Notes under the pieces: model-generated
Databases searched by the model: none
The model's input: the letters and a program-made list of their open reading frames with translations, nothing else
Told to the model about the DNA's origin: nothing
Origin: Rhizophagus irregularis
Taxonomy: Eukaryota; Glomeromycota; Glomeromycetes; Glomerales; Glomeraceae
DNA length: 64,000 bases
Reading direction: 5' to 3'
Assembly (NCBI RefSeq): GCF_026210795.1
Contig: NC_089453.1
Location: 1,862,501-1,926,500 of the forward strand
Part shown: in pieces, positions 23,818-39,527 of the stretch
Layout of the letters: each line of letters opens with the position of its first letter
How positions within the stretch are numbered: the first letter of the stretch is position 1
Program-made: the position numbers and the translations under genes

Positions 23818-26575
23818 GACTAAAAAAGAGAAATCTGTAAGTAAACAATAGCTAAAAAAAAAAATAGAGAAAACTAATAAAACAAATTCATAAATTTAAA
23901 GAAAAATCAGCAGGTTTAGCCTGAAATATATACCAAGGTTAGTCGGATGGGTTGTGTAGTGGTCGGATGGGTTGAACACGTTTTTTTCGTTAAGTTATTT
24001 TTGTTTAACGATTAGTTAGATGGAAAATTTTATTTAATAAAATCTGTATATTCACATGACATAATATCACATGAATATCGAACACATTGGTATTATGTAA
24101 TGGGACAGATAAGGCAATTATATCAATTAAATTTAAATGAACTAAACTCGCCCATATGATAATCTTTCATTACACTTCAGACTATTACTAATATATATAT
24201 AAATAGGATGGGAGAAATACTGAGCATTAATCTGAAGTCCTCTCAGATTAGCAATGCTTGATCTTTGCTGATAAACAATTGGAAGATGGCCGTACTTTAT
24301 CAGACTGTAATATCAACTTTCTTAGCACCTTCCATAATAACTACATTTTATTATATAACGCCCATTATACTATTCTGAAGAAAGAAAAAAATGAAAATGT
24401 CAAATTGGCCGATATGCAACGTTAAGGATCATTTGCTTTACAAAAGCATAAATACTGTATGTTGGTATGACCGATCGTATAATTATATAAATTGATTTCA
24501 AAAATTACGTGTTTGCTTGAAAAAAGATTTACGTAAAAGATTTACACGTACAGTACATATACCAAAATCACTCGCCATTATTAAATTTATTAACAAATGC
24601 TTTTGATTATAAAATTGAGTGACCAGACAAGAAAAAGTTAATAACGATCTTATTTTCGTGCCTTCTTCGATAAATCTAAAGGATTTTATCTATACTTTTA
24701 ATATAACTCAAATTTTAACGACATTTATTAATTATATTAAAAATTCTCTTAAAAAAAGTTGTTAATTTAAATTAAATCCTTTTGAAAACCCTTTTTGAAA
24801 ATTTGAACAACTTTCCCTATAAGGACTAATATCGTTTATGTATATTTGTTGATATTTCAGATTATAAAATACGCTGAATTATCCTCAAAATATATTGTAT
24901 AATATATGTAAAATGTCCTTGAAATCAATCATGTTTTGGGATATTATGAGTAAATTTATGATATTCTAATAATATTTTCAGTGGAATTTTCCAAAATTCT
25001 TTTTTATGAGTTATAATACTTAAATTAGATTGCACAAAATTGAAAAAAAATTTTGGCTACTCGTGATCTATATTAAATAGTTATTGGATGGAAAAAAGAA
25101 AGACCGATATCCCCATCCAATAACTGTCAGTCATTAGGAATGCTGCGATGACACTGGTCAGAATATTCCATTTCGTCCAAATTTTAAATTGACGAATATT
25201 GGACGAAAGTTAGTCTAAATTTGGCCGATCGCCAAAAAAATTGTCAAAATTATTATGGACGATTTGCACAGTTCGCCTGCCACTTGTCAACAAATCGATC
25301 AGTAGAAATTGGCAACAAATCGGTAAAATCAAATTGACGATTGTTAATAAACCTAATAATTTATTACCGATTTTTGTACATTTAACTGATTACTGATTTT
25401 AATTTTATAATAATTTATTAATTAAATTTTATTAATTCGTTTTATTAAAAATTACATATTAATATATAGCTATCTATCATCTATATACACCATATATTCA
25501 TGAAAATTAATATTCAAGTAGAATCAACCCACCTGAACAACTTTCAATTAATAAATGAAGTTGATTTCATTTGTCCAAAGTGGAGATATTACGCTCTAAA
25601 TTAAAAAAACAGAAAAGAGAGTTAATATCATCAAGAAAAATGCAATCTTCTCTAAGCACTATATCTACATTCATGAAAATTAATATTCAAGTGCTTTTAA
25701 TCTGCCTGAACAACATTCAATTAATAAATAAAGTTGATTTCATTGTCCAAAGTGGAGATTATAGTGTTTTGGAAAAAGAAGTTTAATTTAAAAAAATTTT
25801 ATATAAAAAAAAATGTAATATAAAAATTAAGAACTGAGTTAACAAAAATTTGAAATAACATGAATTTTAAATTAATTCTTTCATTAATTATAAATTCAAG
25901 TAGTTTAAAAATAAAAATAGTAAAAAAAAATATTTTTTATGAAATATCACAGTATTTTTTAAAAGAAATACACTTATAATTTTAATTTGTAATTATGTAA
26001 TATCCAAATATTTAATCTTACAAATAGAAAAAAATGTAAAAAAAATTTTATGATGTTTTTATAAAAAAAGAAAAAATTTTAAATTTTTGAAAAAAAATTT
26101 CGTCTAACACTTTTTTAATTGATTATCACAAGATCTGCATGATCATCTATACGTTTTTAATTTTTTTAACTTTATTTATTTCTTAATAACGATCAAAAAA
26201 TTAAATACAACTAGAATTTGGGGACTTTGTCCCCCAAGCATATCATTTGTTCATATATGCCAATTTTTGGAATTAGCACTTTTTGATTCTAAAAAACAAA
26301 CTTTACCAAATTACTGGTTGCACAAAATAATAATCTATAAATAAAATTGTTAATCATATTTTTTTTAATACACCATTCAGTTATTAAAATTTAAATAATC
26401 AGAATAAAATTATTGGAACAAAATTGCAAATAACTTGATGTCTATGTAAGATAAATGGATGAATTTATATTCATCCAAAAGAGAAAATTAAGACCTATCT
26501 AATGAATCTAAAACAAATGAATTGATTCACTGGTTGCTGAGCAAATGCATTCAATATATTTTTTTTTTAATTTTT
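23818..26575. other. AT-rich intergenic region with small repeats
   Basis: No supportable gene. It contains the direct GTCGGATGGGTTG pair (23942-23973), an inverted TTATTGGATGG/CCATCCAATAA pair near 25081-25125, and the direct repeat at 25497-25760. The open frame 25571-25786 overlaps that repeat and lacks known motifs. Confidence 0.5.
25497..25760. repeat. Direct repeat, ~92-bp copies 172 bp apart
   Basis: Copies at about 25497-25588 and 25669-25760 share TTCATGAAAATTAATATTCAAG at their start and GTCCAAAGTGGAGAT at their end. The second copy lies inside a 71-aa plus-strand open frame. Possibly a duplicated exon of a decayed gene. Confidence 0.6.
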
Positions 26576-26938
26576 CTTTACTAAAAATGGACAATTTTTT
26601 GAAATGATTTTATAATAATTTTAAAATACTACAAAAATACATTTAATACATCAAAATGCTTTTATTATATTTATGTTATTATTTTGTAACTATATTATAT
26701 CTAGGTCTATAAAAATAACTCAAAATAATATCACAATAATTTTTTAATGTTTTTGTTATTATTTTATTATTATAATATAATTAACTTTGATATTATTTTA
26801 ATATTTTAATCTCAACAATACTTCAAATATATCTTGATATATTTTAAAAATTTTACAAAATAATTGCACAATTGTTTTGAAAGCCATTGTATCTAGGTCT
26901 ATAAAAATATTTCAAAAAATTGGCCATTTTTAGTAAAG
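26576..26938. mobile_element. 363-bp MITE, copy 2, inverted relative to 15414-15775
   Basis: Starts CTTTACTAAAAATGGACAAT and ends CCATTTTTAGTAAAG. TT flanks both ends. Internal blocks (for example ATATCTAGGTCTATAAAAATA) match copy 1 in reverse. No coding capacity. Confidence 0.8.
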
Positions 26939-27089
26939 TTATCTTTGATTGTTGATATCACTATGCCTAGTAATGCTAAAATAAAGTATATTCTTACCTT
27001 TCAAATGAGTTTAAAATTATTTGATTAGCATATGTGAATGCCAAGATATTAATGAACTTGTTAATTGCATAAACTGACATAAAGTTATC

Positions 27090-27407
27090 CTTTACTAAAA
27101 ATTATAGTTTTTTTGATATGTATTTGAAATCATTTTGCTATAATTTTGATATTTATTTTATATTTATTACATTATAATTTTGAAACTATCACAAATGATG
27201 TTATCTATAATTGTAATTTCATATCAAATCATTTTATAATACTTTTAAAATTGTTTTGTAATTGTATTCAATTAAATATGCAATTAATTTATAATTGATG
27301 TTAAATATATGTTGTAACTATTTTATAATATATTTATAATCATTTACAAATACATCAAAGATATTATGAATGCTTTATAAAAATATATTTAAAATGTATT
27401 TTAATTC
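27090..27407. mobile_element. Fragment of a CACTA-like MITE, split by the LINE
   Basis: Begins CTTTACTAAAAATTATAG, similar to the ends of the two MITEs above, and is rich in AAATCATTTTATAAT-type words. It continues after the LINE at 35995 for about 100 bp. I could not find its other terminus. The last 16 bp (27392-27407) are the LINE's left target duplication. Confidence 0.4.
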
Positions 27408-27656
27408 TTTTTTTTTTTTTTTTCCGCAGCGCATTTGCAGTTTTATTAAAGTAAAAAAATAAAGAAAATATATACAAAGTAAAATTCCCTAATAACTACT
27501 CTAATATAATTAAACTACAAACCACTCGTCATACCAGTAGTACCCCACGTGTGCACTGTCGAGTGATCGTTTGACTCCGTAGGTAGACTTCATTTAGTAA
27601 CGGGTCATCTTAGCCATAAAGGCCCTATCTTCAATGTCTGGTGATCACGGGATCCA

Positions 27657-27678
27657 CTACGCTGCAACTTTATCATAA

Positions 27679-27710
<32 letters not shown>

Positions 27711-30593
27711 TTTATGTTGAACGGTAATTTTCCTAGACTTCCAGGGAGGCAATAAACCAGTTGTTACCAAACGATATAGATGATCTTTGCATCGACGCAA
27801 GCCTTCATTATATTTTGATGCCTTTTGTTCACGAAATGCAGTTAGAGTATGTCGATAGTGATCACGTTGAGTTTCTGCGTCCTCCTTATGTGTCCTTGAG
27901 GTCTTACACTTGTCCTGATATGTAATATGCAACGATTCTTCTAGTTCGTTCATCATTTTACATCGCGGTTTCCAAACATGTTTTCTAAAAGCTTCATGAA
28001 AGTATTTAATGATCTTTAAAGACAGGAGTGAAGCAATTCTTTTTGATGTGAGTTTTCTAAGCTTCTTTATGATTGTGTGTGAAATCAAACCACGTAGTAA
28101 TTCCTGTCTGTTTCTTTGTTTCAGTTCAGGGAAAGCAGGGTCTCTATATTCAAATATGCTGATGTAGAGTTCATTGATCGTGACAGATTTTTTGCATTTG
28201 AAACGTTTGAGATATTTCCGAATCTTATCTATCGTTTCTTTTTCAGCAGTGAGGAAAGCTTGTTCCAATCCAGTACATATTACTAAATGGTTCAAAGTCT
28301 CTTCATGGTCACGGCAAGCTGGACACGGTACATCATCATAAATGTCATTACGTTTTCTGAGATTGTCAACTGTAGGTAATAAGTTATTTGAAGACTTTAT
28401 GAAATTAATTAGAGTATTATTAGTATCAAAATTATCACAACGGCTCTTGTTAATGTTATTAAGATAGTGCCAGTGTGCGGTCCAATTCCATTCTGTTGAT
28501 ATATCGTGTGTTTGGTTATCGAAATAATCCTTCCAATTACTATTCAAAGACCACGTAACCTCTTCCAATGATTCCGAAACTATTCTACAAAATTGTCGAA
28601 CACGTCTATCTATCTCTATACTATGCCAAACTGGCAGAAATAATAAAGGAAAACTATAACTACATATAAATTGTAAGTCAACTAATCTATTAAAATTGAC
28701 AACCGCCGTTTCTCTACCTATTTTTGCTATCGCGTCAGCCTTATCGTTCCAATGGCAACCTGAATGACCTTTGACCTTATGTATTTCAATGTCCAATCTC
28801 TTAGACGTGATAATATCATAAATGGCAAAAAGAATGATATAATTATTAAGTTTAAGAAATTTGCGGCCATGTCTCGATACCATATTGTTAATTGTGTTTA
28901 TACCATCGATCGCTGCCTGACTATCCGTATGAATGTGTACCCATGATTCACTGGGGGCGACTAGTAAAGCTGTCAGTATGGCAAGCAATTCAGGTCTGGT
29001 TGATGAGGGGTGGAATCTTATTCCGCATGAGAAGCTAATATCTGTATTTTTTAAAATCCAGCCTGCTCCCATTACAACGACGTCTTCATTGTTTATACAA
29101 TTCAAATCCATTGAACCATCGGTAAAAAAGTGAAACTCTTGATTGTTAAATTGTTCGAGGCATCTGAGGATATCTGAGAGCTCCGTGATTAGTAATGTTG
29201 ATGAGATGGTTCTTTTAATAATGTCTAGGTCATAACTCGGGATATCAAGTGATACGAAAGGGGATTCATTCTCATACAACGAAGGTTTCGTAATTATTCT
29301 CGTCTTGATCAAATCAACAGGTGTCAAAATCTCAAAAGTGGAAGTGTTCTGGTAATTATTAGTTGGTCGTTTTACGTCAATAATTGTTGATTTGTGATAT
29401 TTTTCCTTCTTTATGCACACAGGATTATCCTCTATATGAGTCGAGTTGGTTGAGCATCCGGCGCATTGGGTAATTAAATTATTGTTATCTTGTCTGATCC
29501 AATGTTGATATGAGAACCGTGTGAGATTTTTCTTTAAAATTTTTCCGAATTGGTACTCATCTCCATCACGTGTAACAATCCATTCTTTACGCCTTCCGTC
29601 TCTTGAAGGAGGAGAAGGTGTAAGTGAAATAGTCTTATTAGTCGGGATAATCGTAGCTTGGTACCGTTCTATTAATGTACGTTGTCCGTTCGAATTCTGA
29701 TCGATAGCTATTTCTTCCAAGTATTTAAAAAAATTTGGGATTGGCCCTTTGGGATTTTTACCAAAAATCTTTTTGATCTGAGTCCAGAATAACATATCTA
29801 CACTATTGTTGTGTGTAATGTGATCTAGAAAGTTAATATCGAGTAATTCTGCAGGTCGTTTGATAAAAGATTCAATGGCCTTTATCCTTGATTGTTCTAG
29901 TTTCCTGAAATTCGTATGCCCCACATCAACAGATGTATGCAAGATTGAAATAATAGTGTGTTGATGTTGCGTGGTTAAATTCCATGTGGTAAGATCTGTT
30001 GGCCTGAAGCTAAACATTTGATCCTTAAATGATTTCAATAAATTAAAATTAAAGTTATTTTGTAAATTAATTTTTAGAATCAGCTCTGTGTGGTCAACCA
30101 ATATGCATCCTTGTAAACCTATGCGAAGCTGTGCATTTCTGAGCATGATTCTCGTACTTATTCCATCCCAGTCTCGTGAATTAATTCTAATAATAAATTC
30201 TGAATATTGTGCTGTACGTAAATGCTGAGATAATGGCACTAATCCAACCATATTTTGGTGCATGAAAATATTATTATTCGCGAACCTTATGATTCTCATT
30301 TTTGTCTTGAGTAGAGTAATCATACGATTATGAAGTGTTTGGCATTGATTTTCACTGACCAAAGTAGTTTTCAGTCTGTATTCGAGCCTTGCCATTAAAA
30401 CTACATTATTGACATATGCTATTTGGCTTGCTGTAACCTTCTTGTGTCTAAGTGCGTTAGTTATTGAAGTAATTTCTTGTTGCGCTCTTTTAATTACATG
30501 ACTCTGGCCTGCTCTACTTCTTATATAAATGCCCAGATATCTAGCGTCTTTTAAGGGAGGGTTGGCTTTTATCAATGTCAAGTCAGTTCCCAT
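27657..30593 (-). CDS. LINE pol, 3' part: RT thumb, RNase H, zinc knuckle (frameshifted from 5' part)
   Basis: The functional frame actually begins near 30790, where it reads [14 protein letters not shown], the YxDD catalytic box of reverse transcriptase. The first ATG-type start lies further in, so this is not a separate protein. RNase H follows: FTDGS (about residue 486 of this frame), RPELLAIL, IHTDSQAAI and GHSGCHWNDKADAIAK give the D-E-D-H/D set. Near residue 757, CPACRDHEETLNHLVIC forms a CCHC-like knuckle. A poly-Asn run from an ATT microsatellite (27681-27710) precedes the stop. It is separated from the 5' half by one -1-type frameshift between about 30775 and 30800. Confidence 0.88.
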
Positions 30594-30757
30594 ATTAATT
30601 TCATTTGTAGTGCCTTTGGGTGTGTTCCAAACCAGGAGTTCAGACTTTTCTCCGTTGATCGTAATATCATTAAGTTCGAAGAACGAGTTTGATATGCTGA
30701 TGATCTTCGTTATCTCATCTTTATTAGAAGCAATCCATGCAGTATCGTCTGTGTATG

Positions 30758-35004
<4,247 letters not shown>

Positions 35005-35799
35005 CTATAATTCTCTCCATATAGTATCCGATTCGTGACTCGTATTCTTTGTTGTGGATGGTTGTATTGGCAACGATGTGTTATCGTTCCTATCCGGTGA
35101 GAAATCTACCAATATTTCAGATTGTTGCGGATTACTATCGAGGGCTGGAAGGAGAAGAACATCCTCCATTGGTGTGTTGTTATCGATATGTTCAAAATTC
35201 TTTATTGACTCAGTCTCCGTTTCAATCTGGTTTTCCCTGCAAAAGTCATTTTGTACAATATCCTTATGCAGTTGTTGAACTTTATTCACGTCTGACGTAG
35301 CAGAAAAATGTGAACCTTTAGTCTTAGTTTTTCTCTTCTTATTGTTCGTTGGTATTGCGTAATTGCTATTTTCACGTGACTGAGGCGGCTTAGCAAGTGA
35401 TGTAGTACAACTTTGTGTATCTATGGAGCCATCAGATGTACACGTCGTGGCTGCCTTATCACTGGCTAGATTGTGTGTACGATCAGGGGGTAAATTTATG
35501 TTAAGATTATCATTGTATAATATAGAATCCTGATTCCTAATTAGTAAGTCTTGTTGTTTTGATAATAAACACGTGTATAAGGCTTCCTGGTCATCGTTTG
35601 TCAAAGACGTTTGTATTCTTCTTATCCAAAAGGCCAACGCGACTTTGATATTTCCAAGCCGTTGTGCAAGCAAATATTCATCATGTAAAATGAGTGGGCC
35701 TGCAAGTTCCGCTAAAGCTTTATATTTGTCTTCATCTGAGAAGATTTTATCAATAATGCTAGAACCTTTAAAAATAAATGAAAATTTACTATGGTTCAT
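35005..35799 (-). CDS. LINE ORF1, upstream part ending at an in-frame TAG
   Basis: 264 aa from ATG 35799: MNHSKFSFIFKGSSIIDKIF..., an alpha-helical start, then a hydrophilic Ser/Asn/Lys-rich region with a basic patch NKKRKTKTKG that looks like a nuclear localisation signal. It ends WREL-stop, and the next codon continues the frame of the main ORF1 without a shift. So it is either one ORF1 of about 767 codons with a premature (or read-through) TAG, or two adjacent ORFs. The domain is not one I recognise. Confidence 0.65.
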   Translation of the reverse strand: MNHSKFSFIFKGSSIIDKIFSDEDKYKALAELAGPLILHDEYLLAQRLGNIKVALAFWIRRIQTSLTNDDQEALYTCLLSKQQDLLIRNQDSILYNDNLNINLPPDRTHNLASDKAATTCTSDGSIDTQSCTTSLAKPPQSRENSNYAIPTNNKKRKTKTKGSHFSATSDVNKVQQLHKDIVQNDFCRENQIETETESIKNFEHIDNNTPMEDVLLLPALDSNPQQSEILVDFSPDRNDNTSLPIQPSTTKNTSHESDTIWREL

Positions 35800-35978
35800 G
35801 TTGTTAGTAATGTTAAATGCTGATGTATAAACAGTTAGTAGTTAGTAGTAGCAATAACAGTAATAAAATTAAAATAAAATAAAATAAAATATTTTCTATC
35901 TCTTTGTAATATACCCTATGGTATTTTTCTGCCGAGAAATATTGTACACAATAATTCCGGAAAGAGTTTTTTTTTTTT

Positions 35979-35994
35979 AAATGTATTTTAATTC
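35979..35994. repeat. Right target-site duplication of the LINE
   Basis: AAATGTATTTTAATTC, identical to 27392-27407. Beyond it, about 36010-36110 resumes the AT-rich MITE sequence interrupted at 27407. Confidence 0.95.
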
Positions 35995-36540
35995 AGTATA
36001 TAATTACTTTATAATTAGTTATTAATATATTTGTAGCTTATTTATTAAACATTTGTAATTGCTTTTTTATATAATATATATGTAACAACAATTAATCTTA
36101 AATATATATATAACTTATTCTCTATTCACGATCAGTCAAGTTGACCACTTCAATCATAAAATTAGTATCGTCACGTTCATCTTATTTGTCTTTCCTGTAG
36201 CCAATGAAATTTATCAACAATCATGGGCTGTGTGACGTAAGAGAATACGATCCATTCAATAATCTTGAAGATTCCAACCTTTCATGGGATCAGCTAACGC
36301 CAGTATTTCAATTTCTTGTTACATTGAAGATCATATCCATTGTTCTTATGGTTATCCCAAGATTAGCGTCCAAATAACTCACAAGTCTTCATTTTTCATC
36401 TTCAACACTCAATTTCTTCTCTTATCATTAAATATTCCTAGAATTGTTAAATAAAATGAAAAGTTGGCGCTTAATTTTAGTATTTTGTGCTTTAAATCAC
36501 ATGATATGCAGATTCTGATCTGTTTAACCGAAAAAGTCAA
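35995..36540. other. Intergenic sequence
   Basis: First about 115 bp is the remainder of the split MITE. Then comes ordinary intergenic DNA with no gene that I can support. Confidence 0.5.
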
Positions 36541-38761
36541 AGGTTGGTTTCTATAAAAAAATGGAGCATTAGTAATATTTACTACTGTTCCTAATTTTAA
36601 AAAAGACCCCGATCCTTTTTTAATTACCTTTCAAGGCATTTCATTGGTTCTGAAGCGTCTTGAAAATTCCTACAATAAGAAAAAATAAATGGAATATTAG
36701 TAATGTTTACTAATGTTCCTAATTTAAAAAAAGTAACTTTAAGTACCTTCCATCAGTTCCAAAGTGTCCGAAAGGTTTCTGCAATTTAAGAGAAGTTCCT
36801 GGCGGTTGAACCTTTCTTCAAAATTTAATTTTATACTAGCATCTTTTCAAAACTTTGTTATCAGAAAAAAAAAAAATTTTTTTTACATAAAATTACGTGA
36901 CTTCGATTAATCTTCATTCCTATCCCTATCTATCTCCTATTTTCTTCTTTTCTTCTTTTCTTCACCTTCACCTTCGCTTTCTCAGATTCACTTCTTGATG
37001 GTGACTCTACCAATACTTGTTTTTCTCCTACTTCTACTTTATCGGTCCTCCAATTTTCTTCTTTCAACCTTTTTTTGAAATCATCGTTAAGGGTAGTTAT
37101 ATTTCTGGAATATTTTATTTTGTTTCGCCATACTGATGACTTTTGGCTCAAAAAAAAGAAATTATTTTCTTTAAGCACCCAATCTTTTAAGGACCTGACT
37201 ATATCATACTCCGCTCATATTACACTCACCACTTCCATGTTAATTTTTTCCATTCCATCATGTTGGAGTTCTGATCAAAAATCCCTTTTATTTCTTCCAT
37301 TTAACCTTTATTTCCTTAACATTGGCAGGCGCATTTGTTGACGATGCTTGATATGAAATATACTTTATCTTTTCGTTTGTTTAATAATTTTTTATAATCT
37401 CAACAACTTTGTTCAGCGCTACATTATCTCATTTTAAAGGTTTGCTAGCTAACTCTTCCAAATTACCTATTCCTATATCATCATCATCGTCTCCATCACT
37501 GTCACTATCTACGTTCTCCTTTTCTTGTAATCACCTAGACCTTGATTCATTTCTGCAATAATCATTTCTGTGGGTAATAAATTTTGTTTATTCCTTGTCA
37601 CCATATTTGATAGTCCCATGTAAATCCTTTCTGGAGGCGTTTGTGGCATAAGAATATCATTTACCTTACTGTGCAAAGAGTTTGCAGCTCTCTTGTCCTC
37701 TATTCTCTTCTTATCCTTATTACGTTTTCCATCTCTATATACTGTCTTGAAATTCCTTACCATCCATACTTTCTCCAAATCATTTTTCTTCATGAAAGCC
37801 TACACCGTATTTTCCATTGTTTTTGAATCACTAAAGTATCCGATCACTTTTCAATTTTGCGTGATCCTGATGAATTTAATGAAAGCTGCAGTATATTCTG
37901 TCTGGGTTTTTTTCAAAAATTCATATTCACTTGTTCTCTTTAATTCCAAGAGATTCTGCTTCAACCCCTCCGGCCAAGGTAGAAGTACTGGAATTTCTTC
38001 TTAGAAAATGGATTATTTGGAAATTCTTTATTAAGGTCTTTACCTAAATACGTTATAAGCTAGAACAAGCAGAAGAACAACAAGGCCATACAGATAAAAT
38101 TAAACAAAGGGCCAAGGAATAATGATTAGAGAACAAACCCTTTATAGAAGACTCCAATACACTCCATCTTTTCGTTAGTTAGGTCCCTGACCAATTGCCA
38201 TTTATCTCATTCTTGTCATGCTTTCAATCCCGTTCTGGCATCAAACCATCTAATAAAATTTTTAAAAATTTTTGCTAAATACAAATTCCGAAGGTGCCAT
38301 TGCTTAGAAAGCGAGCCATTTTCTAAAAAAAATTTAAAGAAGAACGTTAGTCAACGTTCTTAACGAAATAAAACAACAAAATAAAACTAAAAAATATAAA
38401 GAATGTTAGTAAACATTTTTTAACAAAATAAATAATAAAAATTTTTTTCTGGCTTTACCTTACGTCCATTTTATCTTAAAAGATCCAAGGATCCATTTTC
38501 TAAAAAAATAAAAATGTAAAGAACGTAAATAAACATTTTTAATGAAATAAATAAAAAAATTTTTTTTCAGTTTTACCTTGCGTCCATTAGTTCTGAAAAG
38601 CCATTTTCTAAAAAATAAAATATAAAGAAAAGAACGTTAGTAAACGTTCTTAACAAAATAAATAAAAAAAAAAATATTTCTTTTCTAGCTTTACCTTGTA
38701 ATCCATTTCGCAAACAAACTTTTACAAATTTATTAGTGTTGAAGTTTTTAGTATATTTCAA
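36540..38761 (-). pseudogene. Decayed gene with micro-exon array 2
   Basis: At the 5' end the frame KYTKNFNTNKFVKVCLRNGLQ (38761 region; only a TTG, no ATG) meets a GTAAAG donor. Three successive acceptors are followed by related exon starts, all AAAATGG-: 31 nt (ENGFSELMDA), 41 nt, and a third that reads ENGSLSKQWHLRNLYLAKIF...FDARTGLKA if joined directly to the first exon. Introns carry the hairpin AAGAACGTT-TACT-AACGTTCTT, with TACTAAC at its loop. The long 3' part has many stops, at least two probably replacing Trp, and a readable piece at 37793-37509 (KTVYRDGKRNKDKKRIEDKR...). Two more structured introns follow at 36.55-36.75 kb, around EFSRRFRTNEMP-like sequence. The family is unknown to me and looks like a repetitive gene family relic. 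Confidence 0.5.
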
Positions 38762-39527
38762 GTGAAAACAGTTTAAAAATCACTACAAGGCAAAGAAATT
38801 CTTAAACAAGAGTGGAAGTTTTTTTTTTTCATAAAACATAAATCACCAAAATTTGTGCAATAAATAATAAATATTTAGAAGAATTTATAAGAAAGTTTAA
38901 TAATAAAAATAATAAAGAGATATAGATCTGGAAGAAAGAAAAATTCATTCGATGTTTACTTCAAGATCAAATATTTATGCTTATGTAGCTTCTGTGCCTA
39001 TTATGCCGATCACATGTTAGTAGGTAATTTATAGTATCGATTAGACTTTTAAGGTTAGTTGATCATATACAGTATACTATTATATCATAATACATATATT
39101 CTTATCTTAATTAAAATATAATTATAATATATCTAAAATTATTATATACGCAGCAGAATTGGTTGTCTATTCTTTGCATTTAATATATCTTGCAGTTTTT
39201 CAAATAAAAACTTTTTTGTTAAAATTATTGAAAGAAACTGCTAATTCCCAAATCTATATAAGTAAATATACACATGACAACTATCGTTAATGATTTTCTC
39301 AAAAGACATACCTAAAGAACAAATTTAAACTAGAGTATAGTAAATGCCAAAACTTTTTGTCTTTGAATTTTGGCAGTCTAAATCAAGTTATTATATTAAA
39401 TTTATAATGAAATTAAAAATAATAAAACTTTTTTATTTAAAATGACAAATAATTGTAATAAAATAAAAGAAAGTTTAAAAATTATAATGCAACTTAAATT
39501 TAATTGCTGATCAAATATTTAAATATA
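38762..39527. other. AT-rich intergenic region
   Basis: No gene recognised. It probably contains the left end of the Plavaka element, which I could not place. Confidence 0.4.
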
